The notes under the pieces: generated by a model
What the model saw: the letters and a program-made list of their open reading frames with translations, nothing else
Database searches by the model: none
What the model was told of the DNA's origin: nothing
From: Peribacillus glennii
GTDB lineage: Bacteria; Bacillota; Bacilli; Bacillales; DSM-1321
Reading direction: 5' to 3'
DNA: 64,000 bases
Assembly: GCF_003429105.1 (NCBI RefSeq)
Contig: NZ_QVTD01000005.1
Span: 186,001-250,000, forward strand
Program-made: the position numbers and the translations under genes
Part shown: one piece after another, positions 52,953 through 63,990 of the stretch
Layout: each line of letters begins with the position of its first letter
Position numbering within the stretch: the first letter of the stretch is position 1

Positions 52953-53888
52953 TTACATATCCTCTACAGGCCCTTCGGAAATCGCATGATTTAAACGTTC
53001 TGAAAATTGCTCCGCAGCGTTGACCCCCATCCGTTTCAAGCGGAAGTTCATGGCGGCGACCTCGATAATGACAGCCAAGTTCCGACCCGGTCGCACAGGA
53101 ACCGTCAGCTTGGTGATTTCGGTATCTATGATTTTCATCGTTTCCTCATCCAGGCCTACACGGTCGTATTGCTTATTTTTTTCCCATAGCTCAAGGTTGA
53201 TCACGAGTGAAATTTTCTTATTGCTGCGGACAGCACCGGCACCGAATAAGGTCATTACATTAATGATGCCAAGGCCGCGGATTTCCAGCAGATGCTCAAT
53301 CAGTTCCGGGGCATTGCCGACAAGCGTATCCTGGTCCTCCTGGCGGATCTCCACACAATCATCCGCGACAAGCCGGTGCCCCCGCTTGACCAATTCAAGG
53401 GCCGTTTCACTTTTACCAACGCCGCTTTTACCTGTGATTAAAACGCCGACTCCGTAAATATCAATTAATACACCATGTACCGCCGTAGTGGGGGCAAGCT
53501 TGCTTTCAAGATAGTTGGTCAAGTGGCTGAATAACCGGGTGGTTTTCATATTTGATCTTAGAACGGGAACTGATTCACGTTCTGAAGCCTGAATAAGTTC
53601 TGCAGGAACTTCCTGGCCGCGGGTAAGGATAATTCCTGGAGTGATGTCAGTGCACAAGCCTTCCATCCTGATTTTTTGCTCCGGCTCGCTCAATTTGTCA
53701 AAAAAACTCATTTCCGTCATGCCAAGCAGTTGGACACGTTCCGCCGGATAATAATCGAAAAATCCGGCAATCTCCAGGCCCGGACGTGAAAGATCACTGG
53801 TGACGATGGGCCTGCTAATTCCCTCTTCCCCGCTGATCAGTTCTAAACCAAAGGTATCCATAACATCTTTAATGCGAACTTTTGCCAT
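52953..53888 (-). CDS. hprK: HPr kinase/phosphorylase
   Basis: A 311-residue bifunctional enzyme. Walker A GKSGVGKS at residues 153-160, the HprK signature [12 protein letters not shown] near 200 and [11 protein letters not shown]. It phosphorylates Ser46 of HPr and Crh (crh is in this window) and reverses the reaction, setting CcpA-dependent catabolite repression. First gene of hprK-lgt-yvoD-ppaX-yvoF. Confidence 0.98.
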   Translation of the reverse strand: MAKVRIKDVMDTFGLELISGEEGISRPIVTSDLSRPGLEIAGFFDYYPAERVQLLGMTEMSFFDKLSEPEQKIRMEGLCTDITPGIILTRGQEVPAELIQASERESVPVLRSNMKTTRLFSHLTNYLESKLAPTTAVHGVLIDIYGVGVLITGKSGVGKSETALELVKRGHRLVADDCVEIRQEDQDTLVGNAPELIEHLLEIRGLGIINVMTLFGAGAVRSNKKISLVINLELWEKNKQYDRVGLDEETMKIIDTEITKLTVPVRPGRNLAVIIEVAAMNFRLKRMGVNAAEQFSERLNHAISEGPVEDM

Positions 53889-53930
53889 TTTATGTAAATC
53901 CCCCTCTTGGAGTTCTATTGTTAGTAACCT

Positions 53931-54009
53931 GCCGATTGGCTACGGCGAAGACAAAGGCGCAGCCGCCCCCTATGTTGCTTGGAAACTTACTTTCCTATCA
54001 GCCAAGAAA
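53931..54009 (+). repeat. Shortened copy of the clpP-leader repeat (copy 2)
   Basis: GCCGATTGGC (53931-53940), GGCGAAGACAAAGGCG from 53944, and the right end ACTTTCCTATCAGCCAAG from 53989 match the ends of the 33171-33320 element; the middle is deleted. It lies in the divergent gap between hprK and the amidase gene. The remainder of 53889-54213 shows nothing else. Confidence 0.65.
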
Positions 54010-54213
54010 TGTACAACTTTCTCTATTTTAGCATTTTTTTATAAAGAACCAAATAAAGCGAAACAAAATTGATTGTTAATTCCTAGTGGTTTCGGGCCTT
54101 ATTTTAATTTTTTTTATCGGAGACACTTCTTTATTCCATTTGATTAGTATCATAAAAGAAAAGATGAAGCCGGCACAATCTGTTAGTTCCCGGTATTGAA
54201 AGGAGAAATGGAT

Positions 54214-54762
54214 ATGAAAGTAATGCTTGATGCAGGACATGGGTATCAAACACCTGGGAAACGGTCCCCCGATGGAATGAAAGAATACGATTTTAACCGC
54301 GCTGTCGCAGCCTATGCCAAACTGTTTTTGGACAAGCATAAAGGGGTTGAGGTTTACTTTTCCCATTCCGACAAGGAGGATGTGCCCCTCCATAAAAGGG
54401 CCGCGCTGGCGAATTCCATCGGCGTGGATATATTCATTTCCATACATGCGAATGCTTTTGGCGACGGCACATGGAACAATGCGTGCGGGATTGAAACCTT
54501 CGTACATACTTCCAAACCAAAGCAAGCCATAAGCCTCGCGAAAAAAATCCAAAGTACGGTGACAGCCATGACAGGGCTTCCCGACCGCGGCGTAAAAACG
54601 GCTAACTTCCAGGTCCTGCGTGAAACAAAATGCCCCGCCGTTCTTGTAGAATGCGGATTCATGACAAACCGTCAAGAAGCAAAACTCCTCCAATCCAACC
54701 ACTATCGAAAACTTTGTGCCAAAGCCATTACAATCAGCATTGCGGGGTCAGTCCCCCGCTGA
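54214..54762 (+). CDS. N-acetylmuramoyl-L-alanine amidase (Amidase_3, CwlC-like catalytic domain)
   Basis: A 182-residue zinc amidase. Ligand residues are visible: His9 (DAGHG), Glu24 (KEYDFN), His78 (SIHANAF); catalytic Glu146 (VECGFMTN). The GVKTANFQVLRE segment is close to that of CwlC, the mother-cell lytic amidase of sporulation. No signal peptide, as in CwlC, but also no C-terminal SPOR or cell-wall-binding domain. ATG 54214 follows GGAG. The last codons (GSVPR) are formed by a GC palindrome (54742-54759), suggesting that a repeat insertion truncated the gene. Confidence 0.88.
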   Translation: MKVMLDAGHGYQTPGKRSPDGMKEYDFNRAVAAYAKLFLDKHKGVEVYFSHSDKEDVPLHKRAALANSIGVDIFISIHANAFGDGTWNNACGIETFVHTSKPKQAISLAKKIQSTVTAMTGLPDRGVKTANFQVLRETKCPAVLVECGFMTNRQEAKLLQSNHYRKLCAKAITISIAGSVPR

Positions 54763-54796
54763 AGGAACGCTTTAAAGCGAAGGGGGACAGGCCCCC
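54742..54796. repeat. Pair of GC palindromes at the end of the amidase gene
   Basis: GCGGGGTCAGTCCCCCGC (54742-54759) and GGGGGACAGGCCCCC (54782-54796) share the GGGGnCAGnCCCC pattern also seen at 45274-45286. GTCCCCCGCT and AGCGAAGGGGGAC can also pair with each other across GCTTTAAAGC, giving a larger cruciform-like structure. Confidence 0.65.
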
Positions 54797-54838
54797 GCCA
54801 CGGTGAAGTGTTAATATAATGGGGGAATGACTCCGTTA

Positions 54839-54878
54839 AAAAATCCAGCAAAGGGATTTTCTTCTTTGCTGGATTTTT
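54839..54878. terminator. Bidirectional terminator between the amidase gene and yvlB
   Basis: Stem AAATCCAGCAAAG / CTTTGCTGGATTT (54841-54853 and 54864-54876) with a 10-nt loop and T runs on both strands, for the convergent amidase and yvlB transcripts. Confidence 0.9.
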
Positions 54879-54894
54879 TAGTGAAGATTTTTTA

Positions 54895-55995
54895 TTAGTT
54901 AATGCTGATTGCTCCCGTTTTTGTATCGGCAAAAATATGAAGTACCGATTCCGGAGAATGCCCCGTTTTAAAAGTAAGAACCTTTTGTACCACTTCATTT
55001 TTTTCTTCGACGACCTCAATGCCTGGGAGATTGGCGCTGAGGCTTCCTATATTGGACTTTAGCTGCCCGTTGACTGCCGTCCCCGGCTCAAGGTTCACGT
55101 AGATTTTACCGGTAACGGTCCTCGCATGAATATATTCTCCCCGGCCGGTTGGCAGGTCGCACAAAATATCACCGGTAAACGATTGGGCATCCACCTTGTT
55201 TAGGATGCCCTCAGCCACAATTGAGCCATTTAAAGTTTCGGCCTCTAATTTTTCCAGGCTGGCATGTTCAATGGTGATTCCGCCATTGGCCGTCTCAAGC
55301 TCGGCTGTTTTACCTGAAAGTCGCATGAAGTTTATCGGACCATTAGCGGTCTTAGCCTTTATCTTCTCTCCTTGCAGATCAGTCCCGTTGATGGAACCAT
55401 TGAACATTCTTACGGTGATACGGTCATAATACGCTTTTGGAATATAAATGTCCGCTTCGACCTTCAATGTCTTTTGCCTGGAAGCAAAACGGAATGACTC
55501 TCCGTGCACTTGAAACATAACATCCCGCAAAAAGTTCTTCCTCGCTTCCTCCTGATCTTTAACCCGGTATACCTTTGCTTTGCATTCGACACGCAATTCG
55601 TGCTGGTCCCATGGAATCAATGATGCTTTCCCGTTTGCTATTTCTATATTGATTTCTTTGAGAAGGACTTCGCTTTGATGGAAAATATGGGACATCTCTA
55701 TCATCGAGCCAAAATTAAAATCCAAATCGGCTTCCTTCATTTTTTTTATGGCACTGTCGATAAAATCAATTAGTTTTTCTTTTGAGGATTGAATCTTTTT
55801 CTGAAAGGAAGCATCCGATTTCTCATAGGACTCTTCCTTCCCGTTAATCGGCACAAGCTCGTTAAGCAGAGTTTCTTCTTTTTTTGCACTGGCCTGTTCA
55901 GCTTTTTCCAATTCTTCCAAAAGGCCAAGTGCTTCATCAGCCGATAACTGGCCATCCTGTACCAATTGCAAAATCCGTTTTTTTTCCTCCTGCAT
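54895..55995 (-). CDS. yvlB: YvlB-like DUF4097 protein
   Basis: A 366-residue protein. The N-terminal part has a short SHOCT-like helix pair (EKKRILQLVQDGQLSADEALGLLEELE, 4-30) and a coiled-coil linker; the C-terminal half is a right-handed beta solenoid of DUF4097 repeats (NGSINGTDLQGEKIKAKTANGPI..., ETANGGITIEHASLEKLEAETLNGSI). B. subtilis YvlB belongs to the LiaRS-linked or envelope-stress circle and sits in yvlABCD near uvrA. Here only yvlB is present, without yvlA, yvlC or yvlD. No signal peptide is seen. Confidence 0.88.
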   Translation of the reverse strand: MQEEKKRILQLVQDGQLSADEALGLLEELEKAEQASAKKEETLLNELVPINGKEESYEKSDASFQKKIQSSKEKLIDFIDSAIKKMKEADLDFNFGSMIEMSHIFHQSEVLLKEINIEIANGKASLIPWDQHELRVECKAKVYRVKDQEEARKNFLRDVMFQVHGESFRFASRQKTLKVEADIYIPKAYYDRITVRMFNGSINGTDLQGEKIKAKTANGPINFMRLSGKTAELETANGGITIEHASLEKLEAETLNGSIVAEGILNKVDAQSFTGDILCDLPTGRGEYIHARTVTGKIYVNLEPGTAVNGQLKSNIGSLSANLPGIEVVEEKNEVVQKVLTFKTGHSPESVLHIFADTKTGAISIN

Positions 55996-56330
55996 TCTTC
56001 ATCCCCGCCTTTCGCTATGTATCCACTTTATTACAATCTCTATCTATAATGTGTACGCAACATTAGCATGAAAGTTTCATTGATTTTGTTTTATTAGGGA
56101 GAGTCCAGGTTCCACTGATGATTCGACAAGGAAATCGACAATATTTTCCGGGAAATGATAATTTACTCTCCGGGAATTTACATTTTCTGCAGCTATTGAA
56201 CCGTTGATTAATAAAACAAACTCCACTTCGATGTAAATTCAACTAAACCAGACATCCTGAAAAGGCAGAATTAAAGAAATTTCATTTGAAAACAGTGTCC
56301 CTTATAACTCATTGACACCATTAAAGTGAA
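55996..56330. other. Intergenic region upstream of yvlB
   Basis: AT-rich sequence without a convincing frame; no clear promoter pair could be assigned. It is followed by an isolated minus-strand terminator (56331-56382). Confidence 0.4.
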
Positions 56331-56382
56331 TGACAAAAAAGAGCCTGCATCAAAGGAATCTGAGCCTTCCTTGATGCAGGCT
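56331..56382 (-). terminator. Orphan terminator hairpin
   Basis: Perfect 12-bp stem AGCCTGCATCAA / TTGATGCAGGCT (56342-56353 and 56371-56382), followed on the minus strand by CTTTTTTGTC. The next minus-strand gene upstream, uvrA, already has its own terminator at 56670-56712, so this one has no obvious gene. The segment 56383-56669 shows no recognisable frame. Confidence 0.75.
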
Positions 56383-56669
56383 TTAAGTTTAGAGGTCCAT
56401 TCCATTAAACCTTTTGTTTGTGTTTCCTCATTACTTTCGGGAAATACACAAATCTCGCTTTACATAAAGTGATCAGTCATGGCGTAGGCTTGGGAACGGA
56501 ACCGTGTTCCAGAGAAAGTAGAAAGGGAGCTGTTTATAAAAATGATAGCGGGGATGTGCTCATACACATTTTTATTAATTAAAATTGCATGTGTTAAGCA
56601 GGCTTACATGGTGACTGTTTTTAAAGACGTATAAACAAGTCAAGGAAATCAAGGAAATGAAGTGCGCTT

Positions 56670-56713
56670 AAAAAAAAGCACCTCCAATTGTTGAATAACA
56701 ATGGAAGGTGCAG
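56670..56713 (-). terminator. Terminator of uvrBA
   Basis: GCACCTCCAATTGTT (56679-56693) pairs with AACAATGGAAGGTGC (from 56698), with one bulge, followed on the minus strand by a run of eight T. It lies directly past uvrA. Confidence 0.9.
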
Positions 56714-56730
56714 TCAGTATCTGCTGCTCT

Positions 56731-59604
56731 TTATACGTGTTCGTGCTCTTTTTCCTTGATTAATTTCTCCATCCGGATCTGGTCACGTGTAAGAATTGGT
56801 TTAAGGTATCTTCCTGTATGCGACTCTTCTACCTTTACCAATTGCTCCGGCGTACCTGCAGCCACAATCGTTCCGCCTTTGTCCCCGCCTTCCGGCCCAA
56901 GGTCGACAATATAATCTGCCGCTTTTATGACATCGAGGTTATGTTCAATCACCAGCACGGTATCGCCATTCTCGACCAGTCTTTGCAAAACGGCAAGCAG
57001 CCTGGCAATATCATCAACATGCAGCCCGGTAGTAGGTTCGTCCAGAATATAGAACGAGCGGCCGTTGGACCGGCGATGCAGTTCCGATGCAAGTTTGACA
57101 CGCTGGGCCTCCCCTCCGGAGAGAGTCGTAGCCGGCTGGCCAAGCGTTACATATCCAAGGCCGACATCAGAGATCGTCTGCAGCTTTCTTTTGATCTTCG
57201 GGATATTTTCAAAGAATGAAAGCGCGTCTTCAACAGTCATATCGAGGATGTCAGAAATATTTTTCCCTTTGTATTTCACTTCCAATGTTTCGCGGTTGTA
57301 CCGCTTTCCATGGCAGACTTCACATGGCACGTAAACATCCGGCAGGAAGTGCATCTCGATCTTGATGATGCCGTCCCCACGGCAGGCTTCACAGCGTCCG
57401 CCTTTTACGTTAAAGCTAAACCGGCCCTTTTTATATCCTCGTATCTTTGCTTCATTGGTTGCAGCGAATACATCGCGGATATCATCGAAAACACCTGTGT
57501 ATGTTGCCGGGTTGGAACGAGGCGTTCTTCCTATTGGTGACTGGTCAATGTCGATCACCTTTTCCAGGTGTTCGATTCCTTTGATTTCACGGAATTGTCC
57601 CGGTTTCGCCTTGGCTTTATGCAGCTTTTGGGCGAGTGACTTATGGAGTATTTCGTTGATCAGAGTGCTCTTTCCCGAGCCCGAAACACCCGTCACTGCA
57701 ATAAAGGTTCCAAGAGGGAACTTCACATTTACATTCTTTAAATTATTTTCTTTGGCACCCTTGATTTCCACGAATCTTCCATCGCTCTTGCGTCGCTCCA
57801 GGGGAAGCGGGATGAACTTCTTCCCGGATAAATATTGGCCCGTCAACGATTTCGGGTCTTCCATTACATATTCAGGTGTTCCGGCAGAAACAATACTTCC
57901 CCCGTGAATACCCGCTCCGGGACCAACATCGATCAGATAGTCAGCAGCAAGCATCGTATCCTCATCATGCTCGACAACTATTAAAGTATTTCCGATATCC
58001 CGCATATTCTTTAATGTATCAATCAATCTGTCATTATCACGCTGATGGAGTCCGATAGACGGCTCATCCAGAATATATAGGACACCGGTCAACCTGGAAC
58101 CGATTTGCGTCGCCAGGCGGATCCTCTGAGCCTCCCCGCCGGAAAGGGTTCCGGCTGCTCGGCTGAGCGTCAAATAATCAAGCCCTACATTTTCCAGAAA
58201 ACCTAAGCGTTCCTTAATTTCTCGGAAAATCAGATTCGAAATCTTCTTTTCTTTTTCGGTCAATTCCAAAGTGTCGAGTGATTTCAAAGCTTCCTCAACA
58301 GAAAGGGAAGTGATCTCGCTAATGTGCCGGCCCTGGATTAAAACGGCAAGGCTTTCTTTCTTCAGCCTGTGGCCTTTACAAGTCGGGCAAGCATGCTCAG
58401 ACATGTATTTCTGCATCTGTTCCCTGATATAATCTGAGCCTGTTTCCTTGTATCGGCGTTCTACATTCTTTAAAACGCCTTCGAACTGAAAATAGTTTTC
58501 ACGAATTTGCCCGAAGTCATTTTCATACCTGAAATAGATTTTGTCATTCTTCGAGCCGTACAGGATCTTATCCAGTGCAGCTTCGGATAAATCCTTCACA
58601 GGCACATCCATGTCAATGCCATAATGATTGGCTATCGCCTCTGTCAGTTGAGGATAATATTGCGAGCTGGTCGGCTCCCAAGGGGCGATGGCATGCTGCC
58701 TCAAAGTAAGGTCCTTGTTTGGCATCACTAGTTCCTTGTCCACTTCAAGCTTTGAACCCAGGCCGTCACATTCCGGACAGGCGCCAAAAGGGCTGTTAAA
58801 GGAAAACATACGGGGTTCCAGCTCGCCTATTGAAAATCCGCAATATGGGCAGGCATGATGTTCACTGAACAGCAGCTCTTCCTCCCCCATCACATCGATG
58901 ATTACTTTCCCTTCACCCAGCTTCAAGGCGCTTTCCAATGAATCCGCAAGCCGCGCAGACACGCCTTCTTTCACGACAATCCGGTCGATAATGACTTCGA
59001 TGGAATGCTTTTTGTTCTTTTCAAGGCTGATTTCTTCCCCTAAATCATGCATTTCCCCGTCAACTCGGACGCGGACATAGCCTTGTTTCTTAATATCCTC
59101 CAGTACCTTTGCATGTGTTCCCTTCCGGCCTGATACCAGCGGGGCCAGCACCTGCAGTTTAGTACGTTCCGGATATTCCATGATTCTATCAACCATTTGT
59201 TCAATCGTTTGGGAGGTGATTTCAATATTATGGATCGGACATGTAGGCCTTCCTATCCGGGCATATAATAACCGCAGATAATCATAGATTTCCGTAACCG
59301 TCCCTACAGTGGAACGGGGATTCCGGCTTGTCGTTTTCTGGTCGATGGAAATCGCCGGCGACAGCCCTTCGATTGAATCGACATCCGGCTTGTCCATCTG
59401 ACCCAGAAATTGCCGGGCATAGGCAGACAGCGACTCTACATAGCGCCGCTGCCCTTCGGCGTAAATCGTATCGAAAGCCAGGGACGATTTACCAGAGCCT
59501 GAGAGGCCGGTTAAGACAACAAGCTGGTCCCTCGGAATCGTGACGTCTATATTTTTCAGATTATGGGCCCTGGCGCCTTTTACAATCAGTTTTTCCATTG
59601 CCAT
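56731..59604 (-). CDS. uvrA: Excinuclease ABC subunit A
   Basis: A 957-residue damage-recognition ATPase. Two ABC modules: Walker [13 protein letters not shown] (about 33-44) and [13 protein letters not shown] (about 640), each with [13 protein letters not shown] signatures; zinc-finger cysteine pairs CPYCGFS, CPTCKGH and CEACRGDG / CEVCHGKRY. It loads UvrB at lesions. The uvrB stop lies 7 nt upstream, so the two form an operon (uvrBA) probably controlled by LexA. Confidence 0.98.
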   Translation of the reverse strand: MAMEKLIVKGARAHNLKNIDVTIPRDQLVVLTGLSGSGKSSLAFDTIYAEGQRRYVESLSAYARQFLGQMDKPDVDSIEGLSPAISIDQKTTSRNPRSTVGTVTEIYDYLRLLYARIGRPTCPIHNIEITSQTIEQMVDRIMEYPERTKLQVLAPLVSGRKGTHAKVLEDIKKQGYVRVRVDGEMHDLGEEISLEKNKKHSIEVIIDRIVVKEGVSARLADSLESALKLGEGKVIIDVMGEEELLFSEHHACPYCGFSIGELEPRMFSFNSPFGACPECDGLGSKLEVDKELVMPNKDLTLRQHAIAPWEPTSSQYYPQLTEAIANHYGIDMDVPVKDLSEAALDKILYGSKNDKIYFRYENDFGQIRENYFQFEGVLKNVERRYKETGSDYIREQMQKYMSEHACPTCKGHRLKKESLAVLIQGRHISEITSLSVEEALKSLDTLELTEKEKKISNLIFREIKERLGFLENVGLDYLTLSRAAGTLSGGEAQRIRLATQIGSRLTGVLYILDEPSIGLHQRDNDRLIDTLKNMRDIGNTLIVVEHDEDTMLAADYLIDVGPGAGIHGGSIVSAGTPEYVMEDPKSLTGQYLSGKKFIPLPLERRKSDGRFVEIKGAKENNLKNVNVKFPLGTFIAVTGVSGSGKSTLINEILHKSLAQKLHKAKAKPGQFREIKGIEHLEKVIDIDQSPIGRTPRSNPATYTGVFDDIRDVFAATNEAKIRGYKKGRFSFNVKGGRCEACRGDGIIKIEMHFLPDVYVPCEVCHGKRYNRETLEVKYKGKNISDILDMTVEDALSFFENIPKIKRKLQTISDVGLGYVTLGQPATTLSGGEAQRVKLASELHRRSNGRSFYILDEPTTGLHVDDIARLLAVLQRLVENGDTVLVIEHNLDVIKAADYIVDLGPEGGDKGGTIVAAGTPEQLVKVEESHTGRYLKPILTRDQIRMEKLIKEKEHEHV

Positions 59605-59611
59605 TCTCTCG

Positions 59612-61591
59612 TCATCCTTCCGCTTTTAACTCCAGCAATAAATCACGCAGCTCCGCAGCCCGCTCGAAGTTTAATGCCTTCGCTGCTTCTTTCATTTCTT
59701 TTTCCATGTCCGCGATCATCTTTTCGCGTTCTTTTTTCGTCATGCTGGCTAAACGAGGAGACGGCGTGTATTCTTCCTGTTCCTCGGCCGCATGGGTTGC
59801 ACGGATCGCATCCCGGATATCTTTTTGTATCGTCTGCGGTACGATGCCATGCTCTTCATTGTATTTTTCCTGTATGGCACGGCGGCGTTTTGTCTCGCCA
59901 ATCGCCAATTCCATCGAATTCGTCATTTTATCCGCATACATGATTACCTGCCCATTCGCATTCCGCGCGGCACGCCCTATCGTTTGGATTAACGAACGCT
60001 CGGAACGCAGGAAGCCTTCTTTATCCGCATCCAGTATGGCCACAAGTGACACTTCCGGTATGTCCAATCCTTCCCTAAGCAGGTTAATGCCAACCAGAAC
60101 ATCGTATTTCCCCAACCGCAAGTCGCGAATGATTTCAATCCTTTCCAATGTCTTTACCTCAGAATGAAGGTATTGAACCTTTATGCCGATCTCTTTCAGG
60201 TAATCGGTTAAGTCCTCGGACATCTTTTTCGTCAAGGTAGTCACAAGCACGCGTTCATTCTTATTGATCCGGTCCTGGATCTCACCGATTAAGTCATCAA
60301 TCTGACCCTCAATCGGACGGATGTCAATATTCGGATCCAAAAGTCCGGTAGGCCTGATGATTTGTTCTACCATCTCAGGTGTATGTTCCAGTTCGTATGG
60401 CCCTGGCGTGGCCGAAACAAATACCGCCTGGCCGACTTTCTTTTCAAATTCTTCAAATCTTAAAGGCCGGTTATCCAGCGCCGAGGGAAGGCGGAACCCA
60501 AAATCTACAAGCACCTGCTTGCGGGCCTGGTCCCCATTGAACATTCCGCGTACTTGCGGCAGTGTGACGTGCGACTCATCAACCACGAGGAGAAAATCGT
60601 CCGGAAAATAGTCAAGAAGCGTATAGGGAGTAGAACCCGGCTCCCTGAGTGTCAGGTGGCGGGAATAGTTTTCAATTCCTGAACAAAATCCCATCTCGCG
60701 CATCATCTCAAGGTCGTATCTTGTCCTTTGCTCGAGCCTCTGCGCTTCAAGAAGCTTATCGTCCTCCCGCAGTTCTTTTAAGCGCACTTCCAGCTCATTC
60801 TCGATGTTTTCAATCGCTATCTTCATTTTTTCTGCCCTTGTAACGAAGTGGGATGCCGGGAAGATCGCGATATGGTCCCGTTCAGCGATAATCTCCCCTG
60901 TCAATGCATCTACTTCACGGATCCGGTCGATTTCATCACCAAAGAACTCAACCCGGACACAATGTTCATCCCGGGAAGCCGGAAAGATTTCCACGACATC
61001 GCCCCTGACACGGAATGTCCCGCGCTGGAAGTCTATATCATTTCTCTCATATTGAATGTCCACCAATCTGTGAAGCAGTGTGTTCCTTTCCATTTCAGCA
61101 CCGGTACGGAGCGAAACGACCATTTCCCGGTACTCTTCCGGTGAACCGAGCCCGTAAATGCAGGAAACACTGGCGATAATGATTACATCCCTGCGTTCAA
61201 ATAAAGCGGATGTAGCTGAGTGGCGCAGCTTATCTATTTCATCATTTATGCTTGAATCTTTTTCTATGAAGGTATCTGTGGAGGGTACGTATGCTTCCGG
61301 CTGGAAATAATCATAATAACTGACGAAATATTCAACCGAGTTGTTCGGGAAAAATTCTTTGAACTCACTATAAAGCTGTCCCGCCAGCGTTTTGTTATGG
61401 GCAATGACAAGCGTAGGCTTGTTCACTTCTTTAATGACATTGGAGACAGTGAACGTTTTCCCCGTACCCGTCGCACCAAGCAAAGTCTGATGCTTCTTTC
61501 CTTTATTGATCCCTTCGACAATCTGCCGGATTGCTTCCGGCTGATCTCCCCCGGGCGAATATTTTGAGACTAACTCAAATGTATCCTTCAA
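59612..61591 (-). CDS. uvrB: Excinuclease ABC subunit B
   Basis: A 659-residue helicase-like protein. Walker A GATGTGKT (about 39-46), the beta-hairpin region [25 protein letters not shown]-type [11 protein letters not shown] and the C-terminal UVR motif ([24 protein letters not shown]). The start is TTG 61591 after GGAGGG, giving [18 protein letters not shown], the conserved family start. Upstream is a LexA box, consistent with uvrB being SOS gene dinA in B. subtilis. Confidence 0.98.
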   Translation of the reverse strand: MKDTFELVSKYSPGGDQPEAIRQIVEGINKGKKHQTLLGATGTGKTFTVSNVIKEVNKPTLVIAHNKTLAGQLYSEFKEFFPNNSVEYFVSYYDYFQPEAYVPSTDTFIEKDSSINDEIDKLRHSATSALFERRDVIIIASVSCIYGLGSPEEYREMVVSLRTGAEMERNTLLHRLVDIQYERNDIDFQRGTFRVRGDVVEIFPASRDEHCVRVEFFGDEIDRIREVDALTGEIIAERDHIAIFPASHFVTRAEKMKIAIENIENELEVRLKELREDDKLLEAQRLEQRTRYDLEMMREMGFCSGIENYSRHLTLREPGSTPYTLLDYFPDDFLLVVDESHVTLPQVRGMFNGDQARKQVLVDFGFRLPSALDNRPLRFEEFEKKVGQAVFVSATPGPYELEHTPEMVEQIIRPTGLLDPNIDIRPIEGQIDDLIGEIQDRINKNERVLVTTLTKKMSEDLTDYLKEIGIKVQYLHSEVKTLERIEIIRDLRLGKYDVLVGINLLREGLDIPEVSLVAILDADKEGFLRSERSLIQTIGRAARNANGQVIMYADKMTNSMELAIGETKRRRAIQEKYNEEHGIVPQTIQKDIRDAIRATHAAEEQEEYTPSPRLASMTKKEREKMIADMEKEMKEAAKALNFERAAELRDLLLELKAEG

Positions 61592-61721
61592 GAGGCAGGC
61601 CCTCCAATCGTATTAAAAATTCATAAAAACACCATATATATTTACAAATAATAAGAAGGCAAAAGATGTCCCCATTGCCTTAACTACTATATTTATAGCC
61701 AACCCTGAATTCCATATACAC

Positions 61722-61773
61722 ATTGTACCATAAAGCAATCGAAACAAACCAATAAAAAGCGAACGTTTATTCG
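61722..61773 (-). promoter_or_regulatory. LexA (SOS) box and promoter upstream of uvrB
   Basis: CGAACGTTTATTCG (61760-61773) matches the Bacillus LexA consensus CGAACNNNNGTTCG at all but one base. A -10 TACAAT lies at 61727-61722 on the minus strand; the -35 is weak. This predicts damage-inducible uvrBA. Confidence 0.75.
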
Positions 61774-61807
61774 CTTGTTTTCCGACAAAGACTTCTGTGA
61801 TTGAAAA

Positions 61808-61832
61808 CAAAAAAAGCACCTGTTTCAGGCGC
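61808..61832 (-). terminator. Terminator of csbA
   Basis: GCACCTG / CAGGCGC (61816-61822 and 61826-61832; one mismatch) with a TTT loop, followed by seven T on the minus strand. The stem overlaps the csbA stop codon. Confidence 0.8.
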
Positions 61833-62055
61833 TGCGGGACGCTTTTTTGCTCATCCTTAAAGAAAGCCAAAAGCCAACTGTCAATGAAAATGCGTCTATG
61901 ATGATCAGCCACCAGGTGTGTGTGTAGCCTTTGTAGGCAGAGGCAGCTATCAGGGCAACAGTCAATACAAGCCCGACCACTGTATTGTAGGTAACCCTTG
62001 AAAAAAGCATGACCAGCAAAGCCGGGAATACGAGAGCAGACAAAACCTTAATCAT
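61825..62055 (-). CDS. csbA: CsbA membrane protein
   Basis: A 76-residue protein with two to three membrane segments, MIKVLSALVFPALLVMLFSRVTYN at the start and a short basic tail (KKASRSA). B. subtilis csbA lies upstream of uvrB and is controlled by sigma-B; here GTTTAA is visible upstream (about 62075) but a matching -10 is not clear. Function unknown; a stress-induced membrane protein. Confidence 0.85.
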   Translation of the reverse strand: MIKVLSALVFPALLVMLFSRVTYNTVVGLVLTVALIAASAYKGYTHTWWLIIIDAFSLTVGFWLSLRMSKKASRSA

Positions 62056-62324
62056 TTTCTTCCCCTTCCGGATACATAAAACTCGTTAAACTGGCAGCCG
62101 ATTTCAGGCCTGGACAAAGGAAAAGTTGCATTTACCTGAATTAGCCGCTGCATATATGCACATCCGAACTGAAATATCTTCAAGCAAACAGAATCCATCC
62201 CCTTGCGACAGGGTACAGGAATAATATTCTTGCATATTTAGTTTAAATGATTCCTACCCTTTTGCCAAACATAACGATCAGGTAAGTTATAGAAGATTTT
62301 TGGCCGCCCGGTTGAAAAATGGCA
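62056..62324. other. Intergenic region between the catalase gene and csbA
   Basis: No recognisable gene. It contains the palindrome GCATATATGC near 62147 and the GTTTAA hexamer before csbA. Confidence 0.4.
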
Positions 62325-62358
62325 GAAAGAAACCTTGCCTCTTTTTAGGCCGGCAAGG
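62325..62358 (-). terminator. Terminator of the catalase gene
   Basis: CCTTGCC / GGCAAGG (62333-62339 and 62352-62358), followed on the minus strand by GGTTTCTTTC. It lies 25 nt past the catalase stop. Confidence 0.65.
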
Positions 62359-62382
62359 CTGGTGATTTGTACTAAACGAATA

Positions 62383-63990
62383 TTAATAAGGATCCTGGGA
62401 ATGTCCTTTTTCTTCCGCTTGCCTTGGTGCATCTTCTGCTCCTTCTGCTCCAATAGGCTCCCTGCTGGACGTATTGCCCGGATCGGAATTCAGCAGCCCT
62501 TCCTCGACCCTGCGGCCATACTCGGCATCACATTGCTTGAACATATCGATCATCTTCGTTTTAATTCTCACATCACATGGTGCAAGAGTGTTCACCAGGT
62601 TCGTGATCAGTTCTTCCCTTTCCCATTCTTCAAAGTGCCTGTAAGTTTCCCCTGCCTGGCCAAAATTGTTTTCCCGTTCAATGCCTTCACGGACCAGTTT
62701 CCCCTCGACATACGGGGTGTGCACTTTTCCTTCTTGCTTTGCTTCCTTCAACCCATTAATGGTAGATGGTTCATAATTAATATGAGGGCTTTGATCTTCA
62801 CCTTTATCAGGCCTATACCGCATTCTGCCTCCCTGTTGGTTCGTTGCCACGCGCTTCTTTGGCGAGTTGATCGGGATCTGCAGATAATTAGGGCCTACTC
62901 TGTACCGCTGGGTGTCGGAATAAGAGAATGTTCTTCCCTGAAGCATTTTATCATCGGAGAAATCCATCCCATCCACAAGTACTCCAGTACCAAAGGCCGC
63001 TTGTTCTACTTCATTGAAATAATCATCAGGATTCCGGTCAAGCACCATTTTCCCTACTGGCAGCCATGGGAACTTATCCTCCGGCCACAGCTTTGTATCA
63101 TCAAGCGGATCAAAATCCAATTCCGGATGTTCCTCATCGCTCATGATTTGTACAAGAAGCTCCCACTCCGGATAGTCTCCTCTTTCAATCGATTCATACA
63201 AATCCTGGGTGGCATGGTTGAAGTTCTTGGCCTGAATTTCCTCCGCTTCCTTCTGTGTCAGGTTTTTAATGCCCTGCTTTGGTTCCCAGTGATATTTAAC
63301 AAGTACCGCTTTCCCTTCTTGATCGATCCACCTGTAGGTATTCACCCCGGATCCCTGCATCTGGCGGTAATTTGCCGGTATGCCCCACGGCGAGAACAAG
63401 AAAGTAATCATGTGCATCGCTTCAGGGGTATTAGAGATAAAATCAAAAATCCTTTCGCCATCCTGGATATTCGTCACCGGATCTGGCTTAAAGGCATGGA
63501 TTAAGTCAGGGAACTTCATCGCATCGCGGATAAAAAAGATTTTCAGGTTATTCCCGACTAAATCCCAATTTCCGTCTTCCGTGTAAAACTTGACGGCAAA
63601 ACCGCGCGGATCCCGTAATGTCTCCGGGGAATGCGTACCATGGATGACTGTTGAAAACCGGACAAATAACGGCGTCCGTTTTCCTTTTTCCTGAAAAAGC
63701 TTTGCCCTTGTATATTTAGAAGGATGCTCCTCGCCGACTTTCCCGTATGCCTCAAAATAACCGTGTGCCCCTGCTCCCCTGCCATGAACTACGCGTTCGG
63801 GGATCCTCTCACGATCGAAGTGGCTTATTTTTTCAATAAAATCATAATTTTCTAAGGTAGCAGGTCCACGATTGCCTACTGTTCTGATGTTTTGGTTGTT
63901 TGTTACAGGATGTCCCTGACCGTTCGTGAGAGTGTCGTCCGTCTCCATTTCCGATCTCTTATGTTTTTTCTGCGACTCGTCCTTGTCCAT
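62383..63990 (-). CDS. Monofunctional haem catalase (small-subunit type)
   Basis: A 535-residue catalase that converts hydrogen peroxide to water and oxygen. Distal His in [19 protein letters not shown] (about residue 69), Asn in [15 protein letters not shown], and the proximal haem ligand Tyr in [17 protein letters not shown] (about 350). The N-terminal extension ([19 protein letters not shown]) and the acidic C-terminal tail resemble Bacillus vegetative or spore catalases (KatA/KatX); the sequence does not decide between them. ATG 63990 is 10 nt from the window edge with AGGA visible, so the promoter is not in view. Confidence 0.95.
   Translation of the reverse strand: MDKDESQKKHKRSEMETDDTLTNGQGHPVTNNQNIRTVGNRGPATLENYDFIEKISHFDRERIPERVVHGRGAGAHGYFEAYGKVGEEHPSKYTRAKLFQEKGKRTPLFVRFSTVIHGTHSPETLRDPRGFAVKFYTEDGNWDLVGNNLKIFFIRDAMKFPDLIHAFKPDPVTNIQDGERIFDFISNTPEAMHMITFLFSPWGIPANYRQMQGSGVNTYRWIDQEGKAVLVKYHWEPKQGIKNLTQKEAEEIQAKNFNHATQDLYESIERGDYPEWELLVQIMSDEEHPELDFDPLDDTKLWPEDKFPWLPVGKMVLDRNPDDYFNEVEQAAFGTGVLVDGMDFSDDKMLQGRTFSYSDTQRYRVGPNYLQIPINSPKKRVATNQQGGRMRYRPDKGEDQSPHINYEPSTINGLKEAKQEGKVHTPYVEGKLVREGIERENNFGQAGETYRHFEEWEREELITNLVNTLAPCDVRIKTKMIDMFKQCDAEYGRRVEEGLLNSDPGNTSSREPIGAEGAEDAPRQAEEKGHSQDPY

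Noticed and set aside
56542-56634. 30-codon plus-strand frame between uvrA and yvlB terminators
   Set aside because: The ribosome site is too far (about 14 nt) and the product has no recognisable feature.
61613-61912. Minus-strand open frame of 99 codons overlapping csbA
   Set aside because: Its first part is csbA in another frame; the rest is AT-rich, with no ribosome site and no family similarity. The LexA box and uvrB promoter lie inside it.
62141-62195. Possible fourth copy of the 20-nt repeat (GCCGCTGCATATATGC and following)
   Set aside because: Only one or two units resemble the consensus; no regular period.
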